Shown here: piece after piece, positions 42,095 through 54,732 of the stretch
Numbering within the stretch: the stretch's first letter is position 1
Layout: every line of letters begins with the position of its first letter
Assembly: GCA_963931865.1 (NCBI GenBank)
Contig: OZ007510.1
Span: forward strand, 1,511,205-1,575,204
Reading direction: 5' to 3'
From: Axinella damicornis
Taxonomy: Eukaryota; Porifera; Demospongiae; Axinellida; Axinellidae
Length of the DNA: 64,000 nt
The notes under the pieces: model-generated
Database searches by the model: none
The model's input: only the letters and a program-made list of their open reading frames with translations
Told to the model about the DNA's origin: nothing
Position numbers and translations under genes: made by a program

Positions 42095-45000
42095 CTATAC
42101 AACGGGTCCTATGAGCATGGCCTTGACGGTACTCCCAGTCTCCAGCCTGGTCTGCAGCTCGGTCCTAGGCGGCAGCACCAACAGGGCGTTGGCCGTCTTC
42201 ATGCTCAGTAGCCTGCTACTGCACTGGCTTCCGGTGCTGGAGGCAGTGGGGATGCTGCCACTCTCCCAGGAGAGGGAGGCCCTGTGGTACTCCGGCCGGG
42301 GGTCCAGGGAGATGCCATGGGCAAGCTGGGAATACAAATTGATATAGCTATTCAGCCACAGCCTTTCTTGAGGATGCAATACAAGCAAGTATTTATTCTT
42401 GTCCTTGCCATTACATCTGGGGTTTCTATGCTTGCAAGGAGGTTCACTTGTTTTAGGAGGTGGGGCTAGTGTGCACAAAGGCTACAGGGTGAATACCTTA
42501 GCTGAGACGATGGTGGACTGAGGCTTCTTCCACCCGGCCATCTTTCTCAGAGCAGGAAGCACAAAGAGGTGGAACGTGACAATGGAGGAGACTGGGTTGC
42601 CTGGTCAGTGGGCACAATGAACACGAACATCAAGGTCGTCACAAACACAAATAGCAAATCAAGGTCTTGTCAGCTGGCTTAGCCTTGTTTCCAAGCCTCC
42701 CCACCGACAAGAATAATGATAACACTAGATTCTTATCAAGCAGCAGCACAGTGGTACTAGGCATACCTGGTAGAGCAAACACCAGCTTCGTCTTGCCTCC
42801 TCTTTCCACTGTAGCAAATGTAGTGGGCTTTCTGGGGGCACAAAGTAACAGAATGTTCGCTGTCTGAAGGGACTGTGGTAGCATCATTTCCAGGCCTTCT
42901 CACCCCAGCGTTTGTCACTTGCCCCGTGTTAGTACCGCAAGCGACAAATGCTGAGGTGAGATGGCCTGGGCACAAGGCTAGGATAGGTGCTACCCAGCCT
43001 CTCACCCTGGCTTCATAAACACTTGTCCAAAGTGTATGACTGCTCCAAAATCTTCCTCCAAAACAGGTTTTAGTAGATCCTGTGAAAAGATTGCCACTTG
43101 ATGTGCACGAAATGTAGAGGTTGTGTTCTGAGACCCTTGCCGTTCATGCGAGCAAAGGCCAGCCTCATTCCCGTCCACTATCAGTGCCAGTCTCATTCCC
43201 GGCCACTATCAGTGCCAGTCTCACTCACCAGGTACTCGGTCTCACCTTTTCTCCCATCGACACACCACCTGAAGTCACCAACACGTCCGCCTCATCCAGA
43301 CCTTTACTCAGCAGTGACACCAACGAGTCACGACTATAGAAAAGAATGGATATGCCATTATAGTTATGTGATAGGGCATGAGAAATGGATGCCAGGACTC
43401 AGGAGGAACCCTTCACTCTAAGCTTGAATGTAATTGACACACAAGTTACTTTCCTAATACTGAAGTTTCAACTTTGAGTAAAGTGGTCCCTTTTCTGACA
43501 TAAGCTGACACAGCTTGGTTAAAGGTTACTCATATCCCTGCCTGTCTCTTGCCACGCCCAGGTCCACTGGCATGAAGCCTTGCTCTCTCAGTGCAGCCAT
43601 CAGGGTGGTGCGGTTGCTGTCGTAGATCTGGCCAGGTCCCAGTGGCTCCCCAGGACTCACAACCTGCCATCAAGTGAGTACGATGGATGGTAGTACGTCA
43701 GGAGTGCAAGTGTTTAATACATGCTCTAGGATCCCAGCGCACACCGCAACAGCTTCTAGTGTGATGCACCTAGTTGCTAGTGTGACAGACCTCATCACTA
43801 TAGCCTTGAGGCGGTCCCATGCTCGCTCCTCATGAAATGGGGGCGAGGAGAGACTCTGGGACCACATGTACAGCTACCTGATCAGTCCAGTGTGGCGTAC
43901 CTCATTACCAGTGGATAACACGGCTACTTTTGGTCTTTGCAACACTTTCACCTGCACATAACATGTATGCAACACAAGAGCAAGAGGTATACCTTTTTGA
44001 AAAGTAGGATATTCAGGTGAGGGTGTTTGATCCCCCAAACATTTTGTGGAAGTACCCTTTAGTACTGTTCCCATCTCAAGGCAATGAAGGGTCTGCAAGA
44101 CTGCCCCCCCCCCCCCCCCCCCCCCCAACCCATACACACACTGTGGAGTTGTTGCACTCTGGTACGCACTTTGGTGACACCGACAGCAGCCAGGATTCCT
44201 AGTTCGGATGAGCCGAGCCTCTCCCCTCCTGACAACACCCGCTCACCACCAGCAATATCAAAACCAACTGGCCTGTGGCCGATGCAAAGATCACTAGTAA
44301 TCTACAGTAATCTCTAGTAATCTACTGGGGTATCACTCACCTGACATCATGCCCGGTTTTCACAGTGGACAGAATTTTCACTCGTTTCTCCTCATATCCC
44401 TAACCAGAAAACAGGATCCATTACGTGGACTTACCACGCGTCGCACACGTGCACACGCACACACACATTAGGTCTAAAATACAAGTACCCCCAGTTTTTG
44501 GCATACATATAAAGCCTGAAACAACTTCATGTAGCCTCATTCCCAAAACCTCCCCTACATTGTATATCTGGAGGTGATTTGGGAATGAGGCCAGGCCCTA
44601 TAGTGACATCTCTTCCTTGTGAGGAGCGTCGCTCACTCACATCCTCTGTTCTCTCCAGTAGCTCCGTGTCCTCCACCTGTACCACTGCATCTGCCCTGGG
44701 TGGGAGTGGCGCTCCAGTTGTGATGCGGCTCACATGACCCGACACAACTGTCACTGATGGCTGGAAAGGAGAAGAAAGTCATTGTATGTACCACTGTTAC
44801 AAATGTCTCCTTTCAGCAGAGTGGCATTAGCCTCGGTCCCAGGCTCTCTCCTCTAACTGGGACCGAGGTAGCCTCGTTCCCAGGCCACGTGGGAGGAGGG
44901 AGGAGGTCTTCTCTCCTCCCACAAAAAATAATTGAGCCTGCAAGAGGGTGACACTCCCATACGCACTGTAGTCAGAGCTGCGACCGGGCTTATCAGCGAA

Positions 45001-48000
45001 TCTTGACCCCGTATACTAAGGAAAGGCTGCAGTCGCTACGCATTCTTCTGTATACTATCGGCAGTCAAGCGGTCAATGGCTGAAATACAACGCAGTCAAA
45101 CGGTCAAGTGTCTTTTTGCGATGCGGTCAAGCAGCAAAAATGACGGTCAAGATTTCTTGACCCCGGTCGCAGCTCTGACTACGGCGTCAATGGGAGTGTC
45201 ACCCCCTTGGCCTGTGATATTACTCATCCCCAGACCCAAAAGCACTTAAAATCAATATGTAGCTGGTCTCATGTCTCATGCACTCCCATACCTCCTGATG
45301 GCATTTGGGCTTGGGCTGGGGACAGCAGTCTACATCTCCATGGAGTTTTTGATCGCTTACAGTATGGGACAAAGATTATGAACCTTCAGCATGGCGAAGA
45401 GATGCTTCAGCCTGGAACCTGTTAATAACCACGCTCACCATCTCTCCAGCAGCCACAGGTGACAGCACTGTCCGATCACCGGGACCATCCACAGCTGACC
45501 AGGAGGGGAAGAAGCTACTGATCAGGTATGGAATCGGATTTTGATGTGAATGCCAACATACCAATGACTGCATAGCCATCTTTCACTGAAGCCTGGAATG
45601 GGGGCAGTGCTTGCTGTGCGTGTACATCCTCTGCTATAACATACCCTAGTGCCTCTGGGGAGAGGAGACATAGGAAGAGTTGACTACACCCACGCAGCCC
45701 CTACAACCAAGACTCAATTCGCTTGGTGAACCTTGTAGGCTGTTGGCTTCGGTGACTGGCATCAAGGCGGCGTGCTTCAACACAATCCCCTCGGCCTCCT
45801 CCATGGGTAACATTGGGTAGGGGGAGTGGCGTGGCCGGAGAGCCACCTGCTCAAAGTCTGCTCTCGCTAATGCATAGAGATTGATAGGGGAGTCGACACA
45901 CTCAAGTAGACAATATTGTTGTTATGGGGGTCAAGTAGACCAAGATGACCACTCACTTCTCTTTCCAGCAGGAGTGTGCCGAGTGTGGCCGTGAGGAGTG
46001 TGCTGAGCATGGCCGTGAGGACACGCATGAGAGCCAGCCATCTGTGCATGAGTGGCAGCAACCCTGGGGCTACTGCCGGAGAGCAGGTCTACAGGCACAG
46101 GAAACAGACACTCGATCACTCTCACTCAGCCATTCAGACACTCCACTGACACACTATCACATTTCTGTACAAGATGTTGTTGTACCTAATGCATGCGGTA
46201 TTGCAGGCAAGAGGAACTCAAGACACTCCTGCAGAGATGAAAGATGGATCATGATCGTACTGTACGCTGGAGGATCACGATCATACTGTACGCGAAGGGA
46301 TCATGATCGTACTGTAGGATCATGATCGTACTGTACGCTGGAGGGAACATGATTGTACTGTACGCTGGAGGATCATGATCGTACTGTAGGATCATGATCG
46401 TACTGTACGCTGGAGGGATCATGCATGATTGTACTGTACGCTGGAGGGATCATGCATGATCGTACTGTACGCTGGAGGGATCATGCATGATTGTACTGTA
46501 CGCTGGAGGGATCATGCATGATTGTACTGTACGCTGGAGGGATCATGCATGATTGTACTGTACGCTGGAGGGATCATGCATGATCGTACTGTACGCTGGA
46601 GGGATCATGATTGTACTGTACGCAGAGGGAACATGATCGTACTGTAGGATCATGATTGTACTGTAGGATCATGATTGTACTGTACGCTGGAGGGATCATG
46701 CATGATCGTACTGTACGCTGGAGGGATCATGATTGTACTGTACGCAGAGGGAACATGATCGTACTGTAGGATCATGATTGTACTGTAGGATCATGATTGT
46801 ACTGTACGCTGGAGGGATCATGATCGTACTGATGCTGATAAATAAAGACTTGCGCTTTGCACATTACCTGTGATGCCTTTTTGCTTCCTGGTAAATTCAC
46901 AATGAGAGTTGACTTTCTCATACCACATACTGGCCTGGGTGTATAGTGTGCAATAAATGAAGACGTGCAGCCTCAATCCCAGGCATGGCCACCATCCCCT
47001 AGCCTCATTCCCAGGTGCTCGGTAATTGCACCTGGGGACGAGACTAACCATCCCCCAGTCTAGCTGGTGGCTTCAAACTGCCATTGGAGTGATCAAATGC
47101 TCACCAGGAGAACATTGGAGTGCTCACCTTGATAGCATTGCCATTGGAGTGATCAAACGCTCACCTTGATAGCATTGTCATTGCAGTGATCGAACGCTCA
47201 CCTGGACGCTCACCTGGATAGCATTGCCATTGGAGTGATGGCTAGTGACTTGGAGATCATTGCAACAGTGAGTCCAGGTGCCTCACGGTCCAGGAGGAGT
47301 CGAGTGGCCTTTGAGGAATCAAGAAATTTGGAAATATCAAGATAGTGGGAGTCTAATGGATTATTCAACTTGTCTGCATGGGGGGGAAAACACTGGACTA
47401 CGTGCACCTCAGGAGTGACATCTCTACTGGAGAAACCCGTGCCACCTGTTGTCAGAATGAGGTCCAACTTCTGCTCATCGCTCCACTGCAAGATGGTTCT
47501 CTGCATGTACGAAATACACTAATGAATGTATTGAGTGTTAGCTACACGTGCACCCATACAGTCCATGCGTCAAGTCCAAATGGAGTGAAGACAGCAAGTG
47601 CAGAAGTAGCGAAGAATCCCAGATCAAGAATAACAGGCTCTCTTACCACACTATAACACAGGTTGCATATATATTGTACCATCCCTCCCCCCCAAGTGCA
47701 TGTCTGTCACTTGTAATAAAAGGGTGTAGGCTGTAGCTCGAGGGTTATACTAATTGGTGTTCCAACAGCTGCGTTATACCTGGATGTCCTCAACCTCGTC
47801 AGGTACACAAGCTGTGATGACGTTGTCCTCTCTCACGCTCAGACTACAGAGGAGTGGAGACGTCCATAAAATGATCTAGTCCATATACCGTCATGACCTC
47901 AAGCTGGCTAGCATTCACACTAGCCTACCCGGCTAGGTTAGTTTCCCCCACCAAATACCAGGTACTAGGAAGGTAGTCACCTGCATGTGTACTGGCTTAG

Positions 48001-48519
48001 TCTCGGAACCATACCCTAGCTCACAAGGGTTGGGTTCTGAGTATACTGGGTCTCACCATCTGACAACCAAAATGGCAGACCCTTATAGTCTCATTCTCAG
48101 TCTCTCCAGTTTCAATGCTTGCAGCACGGATACATGGACAGTGGTTCACACTGCAAACAAAAGTTTAGTAGTATTCTCTAGTAATCTAAGGTTGGTTTAA
48201 GACCACCTCTTTGCCTGACAGAGGAGCTGCTTCAAGTTAGGTCCGCTTGTGTCCTGTGCTTCATCACGAGAGCATCGATCACTCACTGTAAATAGAGTAG
48301 TATTGCATGAATCCATGCTCTGCATCAAGTGCAGACACACAGGAATGAGAACAGCTCCACAGGCATCACGTACTGACAAATACAGTTTTTTGCGGTGACA
48401 ACTGTTTCTGTCCTGCTGTAAGCTATATTTACTCTTTCAGCAGGACCACTTGGCACTGCAGACAGCTAGGTGTAAGTAAGTTTACCTGTGAGCACCCCAC
48501 ACTTCCTCTTGGCCTCCAT
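42095..48519 (-). CDS. GPHN: Gephyrin (molybdenum cofactor synthesis, MogA-MoeA fusion)
   Basis: Twenty-one exons join in phase to 639 aa. Minus, 5' to 3': 48519-48486, 48285-48207, 47843-47780, 47500-47408, 47308-47214, 46934-46868, 46228-46186, 46088-45957, 45866-45732, 45654-45562, 45494-45439, 44760-44641, 44399-44341, 44272-44170, 43951-43901, 43663-43530, 43333-43246, 43079-43006, 42831-42767, 42600-42497, 42325-42095. The G domain starts [17 protein letters not shown], has TTGGTGF and LPGSKK, and adenylates molybdopterin. A short linker rich in His-Pro-Gly joins the E domain (MoeA-like, inserts molybdate): [58 protein letters not shown]. Human gephyrin is ~736 aa; the shortfall is mostly in the linker. 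Both enzyme domains look complete. Confidence 0.95.
44104..44126. repeat. Poly(C) tract, 23 C
   Basis: In gephyrin intron 14. Confidence 0.9.
44532..44592. repeat. Hairpin repeat
   Basis: TAGCCTCATTCCCAAAACCT with inverse GGTGATTTGGGAATGAGG; in gephyrin intron 12. Another lies at 44828-44872. Confidence 0.75.
46243..46832. repeat. Minisatellite in gephyrin intron 6
   Basis: About 20 variant units of a 24-33-bp motif around GATCATGATCGTACTGTACG with CTGGAGG. Unit length changes by insertion of CATGCAT. GATCATGATC and the TACTGTA core are palindromic. Confidence 0.9.
47075..47240 (-). repeat. Tandem repeats of gephyrin exon 5 end and splice donor
   Basis: The end of exon 5 (coding [10 protein letters not shown]) and its donor GTGAGCG recur, with changes, two to three more times downstream in the intron (near 47140-47165, 47168-47200 and partially 47080-47102). 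Confidence 0.8.
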
Positions 48520-49409
48520 GTTCACTACTTCCCCTTCTAAACAGAGCCCCTAGTATTATTAATTTTCATCTTGACAGTGTGTACATTTATGGTACATTGT
48601 ACAACCAGTTCATAATAGATCTGTGCCTCTGTCTGTCACTATGGTAACTAATCGTGCTTGTGGCCGAGTTCAGGATGAAGGAACTCTGCAGGACAGACAA
48701 GAAAAATGGTATAAAGTAGGGGCCTTCCCATTTTTGCTTTTCTCTGCAGTCTGACTCCTAGAGGGTTGAAGTCAGATTGAATTGCAGAGAATGAAAGCAG
48801 GAAGGCCAACGATATGAGGCTAAAAAAGACAGTTATTCCCCTCCCCACTACTCCTCTATACAGTAGTAGCCTGGCATAGCTCCGTAACTGTTAGTGTTGG
48901 CCCCAAACCCAAACCAACTGCAGCGTGGATTGCTTCCAGTATCACACGCCTCGTACCTAAGGCTTTCTGTCCCAGATTAGGATACAATTGGAAGGTCCAG
49001 AAGGATTTGCAGGTGAGACGGTGCCACCATGACACCACTGGAAGCTTTTGTAGCTCTGCTTAATCTCTGGTCTTGCATCTTCCCCCTAGTTCATGTGCTG
49101 ATGATGATCAGTGCCATGTGGTGCCATTACTTTTGAATTAGGTAGTCTAGAGATGTGATGTCGCGTATGAGATCCTTTTGATTTTTTCCAAAGCTGAGAG
49201 ACAAATACTGAGATGGGTATTGGGCAGCCTACTAGCCTTGTTCCCAGGCACATGGATGTAGAAGAGTGGCGAAGAACAGGGAAGGCCTGGTATCATTCAT
49301 CATAAGAGTGATGTCAGGTGGACTTGGGGGGGGGGGGGGGCAGAGCATCTGGAGTCTCAACTAGTCGCGGAGTTTTCGAACCTAGCCGAATGGATCATGA
49401 ACTGACCCG

Positions 49410-49449
<40 letters not shown>

Positions 49450-49608
49450 ATGAAGGCCCACTATGGGATTGACCTCCCCCTGAACTTGCAGCTCTAAGTA
49501 CAGTACTTATGATGGGAGTGAACACTTCGGCCTCCCTCTCCTGCCATACTTCAAATCATAGTAGCTCTAGCTCCTCCTACTCACACAAACAACACAGGCA
49601 AAACTCAC
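48520..49608. other. Gene-free stretch between gephyrin and a small upstream gene
   Basis: No exon I can defend, though the 3' exon of the small gene at 49609-49824 must lie here. It includes a 15-G run (49326-49340) and a 39-C run (49411-49449). Confidence 0.5.
49411..49449. repeat. Poly(C) tract, 39 C
   Basis: The longest single-base run in the window. Confidence 0.9.
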
Positions 49609-49824
49609 TTGAATTCGCTTTAGCTTCATCTACAGCAACAGGAGAAAAGGATAATGAGACTCATTTCAGCAATTAGATTTCAAGCAAGGGGGAAATTTAC
49701 CTGAAATGGGTAGTTTGTAGATGAGGGTACCCGTTATGCTAAAGGCGACAAGAAATGGCCAAAGAGGTCTAAGGAAGGGCACAGTCTGCCTGAGGTGAGA
49801 GATGACTGTCCGTGTGAGACCCAT
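49609..49824 (-). CDS. Small one-helix membrane protein, 5' exons (possibly a mitochondrial ATP-synthase accessory subunit)
   Basis: Exon 1 (49824-49701) encodes MGLTRTVISHLRQTVPFLRP followed by a hydrophobic helix (LWPFLVAFSITGTLIYKL). A 21-nt exon 2 (49629-49609, DEAKANS) joins in phase and ends at a GTGAGT donor. The last exon was not found. The pattern of a short basic start, Pro-Leu-Trp-Pro-Phe, one helix, then Tyr-Lys and charged residues resembles small ATP-synthase subunits (yeast subunit j, vertebrate 6.8-kDa proteolipid). That link is a guess from layout. Same strand as gephyrin. Confidence 0.4.
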
Positions 49825-50516
49825 GGCAACCGTCCTTCAAGCTTGTACTTGCTGTGGTAGAGTAAAAGATGAACTCCAATTAATGCACGTCACTAATTCT
49901 TTACTTCTACTTTTGTCTTCTTATTGTACCTCTATTTTAAACGGAACTTACACCAGATTTGGTACGTATACTCCACACAGCTGCCTTTGTCCCTGTGTTA
50001 CTTGTGTGTAACGTTGTGTGCCGAAACAACAATTAGGTGTCGGTCTATTCCATTCCTTGTTCCGGAATGGAATTAAAAATAAAAGAGGGTGGGGCTGGAT
50101 CACTCACAAGTCTATTACCTACTTAGGCATGCATCAATCAGCTGAACCCACCCGTCAACTTGCTAGTATAGGTGGTTGGAACAGCTGCAAGGAGTTGACT
50201 TTGAAATGGAGCATGCATGCCCATGCAGACCTGGGAATTAACCAACACAACATTAAATTCCTCTCACAAGCCAGTCCGGTGTAAAATGCTGCTGTTTCGT
50301 GCGAAAACTATCATGGGAGATTGACGCGACACTGAGCTAGCCCGTCAGCAAGGCCAGGGAACGGTTCTACTGGCCTGGGGTACTGGAGACTCCATGCACT
50401 TGTACATGGATATGGGAGGAGCTGAACTGCATACTTAGGGTGCTATCATTCTTCCAGACATACTATTATGGTGCTATTGACATTTTTGCAACATGTATAA
50501 TATGACTGATGACTGG
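49825..50516. other. Intergenic with a dispersed repeat
   Basis: Bases 50276-50352 (GTGTAAAATGCTGCTGTTTC ... GAGCTAGCCCGTC) repeat the sequence at 2961-3035. Nothing else recognised. Confidence 0.6.
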
Positions 50517-53500
50517 CTACAAACATGAATTGCTGGTGTGGGGAGAGCAGAATTGCTGATAGAGAGGTACTCTGAAGAACACCCCAACTGTCCTGAATGT
50601 GACTGAGGAGGAGAAATACTGGAAGAATGGTCCACCGCACCTTGAGCACCTTGATGGATGCTGCAACATGTCTGCATGAAAGAGGTAGAAATGTTTTTAG
50701 CAGCATACATGGCATGACACGAGAGGCAGTTCTCACTAACAGTGCTCTCAATAACATCCAGTAGCTAGACATTTTCTGGTCAAAGTTAATATGGTGTATG
50801 TGTCACTCAGAATGTATGTCCAGACATTACTATTTGTACAGATACCAGCTGGATATAATCTGATATAGTCCGGACTTTGTCCCGGCATACTTGAAATATT
50901 GTGAGCCAAGACTAACCATCCAGGTGTCTTGGGATACTCCCTGGCTGCCAAACCAACTCGTGTCTGACCACTGTCCTTGCTGCCAGCTCCAGCAGAGGGG
51001 GGAGGGGATCCCGGGGGGTTCTACACAGACTCTTAGCAGTGCACTCGTCAATCAAGCAATTATTCTGAGCTGCATTGAAAGAGTTTACAACATACGATTT
51101 ATTCACCCTTTCAGAAAGTGTATTGGCCACCTGAAAATGAGCACAGGATTATATCACGGTGTTGGGCCCTCAATGTTAGCAGTACATGCATGCATGTGCT
51201 AGCTACCTGTGAAGGTGTAGAGATGCAGTTTCTGTATGGAGGCAGGCAAGCACTTGAGCTTGTTGTGCCTCACGTGTAGCTCCTTTAGCTGCTGAAGGTC
51301 TCCGATGTGAGGCGGAAGGCTCACCAACCTGCAAGAGAGAGATTGAGTGTAGGGAGTCTAGTCAGTTATTCACAAGAGTGCTAGCAGTGCAGGAGCCTAC
51401 CACCAAAACCTGACAACCAAAAGCAAAGGATTTGTGCAACAAGCTGAATCAGTCAATCCATCATGGTTCTCCTCCCCCCTCACCTGTTATTGGACAGCCA
51501 TAGTCTGACGAGGGACTCACACTGGGAAAGAGAGTCCGGCAGGGTGACCAGCTCACACCCTGAGACATCCAGCTCTTCCAGGTTGACCAACTGACCAAAC
51601 CTGGCGGGCAGGGTCTGCAGCCGGTTCTCACCACTGTAGATTATCTAGTGATGGTAGGATGATATGATATACCGTAATAGCTCAGTTTCGTTCTGAGGGG
51701 GGTCTGGGAACGAGACTACTCCAGGCCAGATATATTGACTGGTCACTCACTCTTAAGTTTGTCAGGTTGCAGATTTCATCAGGTAGTTCGGTCAAGTGGT
51801 TAGAGCTGTAGAAAGCATATGGTGAATGCACAATCGCTGAACCAGACACTAGTTTGTGTTCATCAACTCCAGCATAAACCCAAGTCATGCACTTCGCATG
51901 CTGTAGGAATAGAGATAACAGCTTTGTCTGCCATTTCCTGTTCAACTCCCTACTCTAATTGGACATGTCTCTGGGATAACTATGAATGTGGAATAATTTA
52001 TGGCCAGTGGCCACCTGTGGGATACTGTGGCAACCCAAACCTTCTTTCTGTTGAAGTAGCTAGTCATCCACTATTCAATCATGGATGGTAGAGCACGGAA
52101 CTGGATTGAAAATGCGCGTTTACAAGATTGAATGCGAGTTTCGCTCAAGTTTGCCCTTACCAGTCGTTACTCAGGACTGTCAGGAGTGAGAGTTGCCACT
52201 TTGGGCATACACCAGTTGAAGGCCGATCCGACGGTACAAGAGGTGAGCCTGAGAACATCAGAGGTACAACTAAAAAAAAACAGTGAAACCCACATTCAAT
52301 CAAAGGCTGTGCCGACATTCCAAATAGGGCTGTGTTCGTGTTTCCAATCCAGTTCCCCATGCTCTACTATTCATATGCATGATTCAATGGACCAGTTTCC
52401 ACTGGAGCTAGCTTGGTTAGCAAGACCAGTGTGCTCACTGTAGGCTGAGCTCCTGCAGCAGCTCCAGCCTGCCGATGCTGCTGGGCAAGACGGCAATGTG
52501 GTTGTTGGTGAGGCTGAAGACCAGCATGTCTTCGAGTTTACCAATGTCAGCTGTAGGGAGAACCACTGAACATGAACTAGGCTGTCATTGATTCCTTGTC
52601 AACCACTTGATATCCTGTTCAACTCGGTTTGAAGACTACACAGCAAAATCACACTTAATGTTGCAGAAGTTTTCCATTACCAGGTAATTCCGAGAGTCTG
52701 TTGTTTTTCACATCCAGTTCCTCCAGCATTGACAGATCACAGATACTGTCCTGTAGAAATAATTATCGTCGAGAAGTGGGTGTTACCCTCACACCCACCA
52801 ATAATTGAAATGAGCCTTGTCCCACTGCTTGCACTATTTGCTGCATCACTGACGCAGGAATGGTCCAGGAATGGTCCAGGAATGGTCCAGGAATGGTCCA
52901 GGAATGGTCCAGGAATGGTCCAGGAATGGTCCAGGAATGGTCCAGGAATTGTCCAGGAACGAGGCCGTCCAACATAATATATATTTTTGCATTGGTCTCT
53001 ATGATTTCATACCTGGGATGTACATTTCTCCCATTTCTCCAGGAGTCACTTACTGGTAATCTCGTGAGGCAGTTGTACTGGAGAAATAACTCGTTGAGGC
53101 TACAGAGGTTGCCGATATCGTCGGGCAGGGTGGCAAGTCTGTTGTTGGACAAGTTCAGGGAAATCTGAGCAACAGAGAGGCATCGTACATCAAGTGGTAG
53201 ACCGTTGAAAACAGAAATATATGCAAAACTTCAAGTGGTATAGAGATAACCTCGTTTCCATGCAGGCTCCCCTTGTGCAGCAATGGAAATTACTCTGCAG
53301 GATATCTTGGTCTCTATACTATCCTCGTTCCCAGGCTCGGTGACAGCTTTACTTACCAGTTGCGGCCCTATGAATGAAACGTCTGGAGGACATTTTCTTA
53401 AATGTGCATAGCTGCAGAAAATAGGTACACAAACCGGTCAGAGCACTAATCCAAGAGTCACACAGAGACATGTCAGACATACATTCCAGAGACAAAACTA

Positions 53501-54641
53501 CCAAGAGAGAATTTAAGTGAGATAGCATTTGTACCTCAGGTCAAACTCTATATAGGTCTGCTGCATAGCTGCTTGAACGTTAGCCAGAGCTGCCTGGTAT
53601 CCTGTGCCATGGACCCTGCATACTGAGTTCTTGTTGTCACGACAACAGGAAGCACAGCAGTTGTAGCTGAAAAATGAAAGCAGATTGGTGTCCTCACTCC
53701 CAGGCTCAAATCAAAATGGTAACACTTGCAATAAACTAACTTGCAGTTTCTCTTTGCGTTCACTTGACCACACCTGCAGTGTAAAACAATTGAAAGCTTA
53801 GGGACTGAAGCTACATGCAGGGAAAGAGTTTCTCTGCACATACAGTAGTGTACACACCACACTACACAGTGCTGAGACTGACCCCCTGCATGGGAACTCC
53901 AGGGCGCGGGCCTTGAGGTTGTGCAGCTGCACACACAGCACCTGCTTCTCCCTCCTCTTGCTCTCACTGAGGTGCTGCTCATACAGTTTGAAGGCTGATT
54001 CCATCTAGTCAAATGCATGAAGAATAGCAGTGGTCATACTCATTGCAGATGAAGTAATGTGCATGCCAACATTAAATTTTACCCTCTGGGATGATAGTCT
54101 TGCGGGGCCAGACCCACACTGGCCCCGCGAGACTACTGGGACGAGGCTAGTTGGCAAGATGGCCGTCATGTGCGGAAATGTCACAGAATCAGTGATGATC
54201 GATGTGCTGTTGCCAAGGGTTAGCCACAAACACAGAGGTTATATATACCCTTGAGTGGTCAATTGCAAGTTTTCAATATTCACTTACTGCATCTTCAGCA
54301 ACAGGGGGAGATCCGCCTTCCTTCTCCTGAATGGAAGCAGTAGGGTAAGACTCCTTCAAGGCAGCTAGCCTCTCCTTTCTTCTCTGTGTTTTACGGGCTC
54401 TCCGGCCTGGGGTCCTTTGGCCAGATGGCTGGGGATTCCTAGTGGGTACGAGCCATCGCATGGCCCCCCGCAGCCAATCCAAAACCACGATTCCCTGGGG
54501 ACCCAGCTGCGTGATGACTGTTAACACGGTCAACATAAACAGGAGGGCCGCAGACACCACCAGAACAAGGACCTCCGGCGTCACCACGAGCCCCATCTCG
54601 CTCACATGTCGTTGTTTGTTTACGCTGAGGACCACACCCAC
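50517..54641 (-). CDS. Membrane-anchored leucine-rich-repeat protein
   Basis: Thirteen exons join in phase to 544 aa (529 from the second ATG at 54596): 54641-54288, 54004-53883, 53773-53741, 53666-53535, 53411-53357, 53164-53054, 52750-52681, 52550-52439, 51805-51751, 51644-51484, 51328-51207, 51069-50917, 50671-50517. The N-terminus has one long hydrophobic helix (VLVLVVSAALLFMLTVLTVI) and a basic segment, then a coiled region and a cysteine cluster (PCRGCGQVNAKRNC, CCASCCRDN). About eight LRRs of the LxxLPxxI type follow (NNRLATLPDDIGNL, NNHIAVLPSSIGRL). The C-terminal domain has LLELAARTVVRH and a putative zinc site (HPSRCSRCGGPFF ... FCSPH), as in LRRC58/LRRC28-type proteins. Topology and partner are unknown. 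Confidence 0.7.
52857..52962. repeat. 11-bp minisatellite
   Basis: About ten copies of AATGGTCCAGG in an intron of the LRR gene. Long ORFs across it on both strands are artefacts. Confidence 0.95.
54095..54135. repeat. Hairpin repeat
   Basis: TAGTCTTGCGGGGCCAG / CTGGCCCCGCGAGACTA, in LRR gene intron 1; a variant core with the same TAG...CTA outline. Confidence 0.8.
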
Positions 54642-54732
54642 TATATTTCAAGTCCCATTCCGCCGACCTTGGAATGAGGCTATGAAATGCCCATAATTAT
54701 ACATGCAAGTGTACATGTATAGGCACATCAGG

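Noticed and set aside
46243..46832. Regularly repeated palindromic units suggesting a CRISPR array
   Set aside because: Units abut with no unique spacers, lie in a eukaryotic intron and vary in length; it is a minisatellite.
47210..47506. Gephyrin exons 4 and 5 as one exon with a lineage-specific insertion
   Set aside because: The extra ~33 codons are bounded by a good GTGCAC donor and an AAAG acceptor, and removing them restores the conserved DVTPEATxxxxxREAPG spacing; the intron happens to stay open.
52763..53168. ORFs with repeated VQEWSRNGPGM / DHSWTIPGPFL
   Set aside because: Translations of the 11-bp minisatellite.
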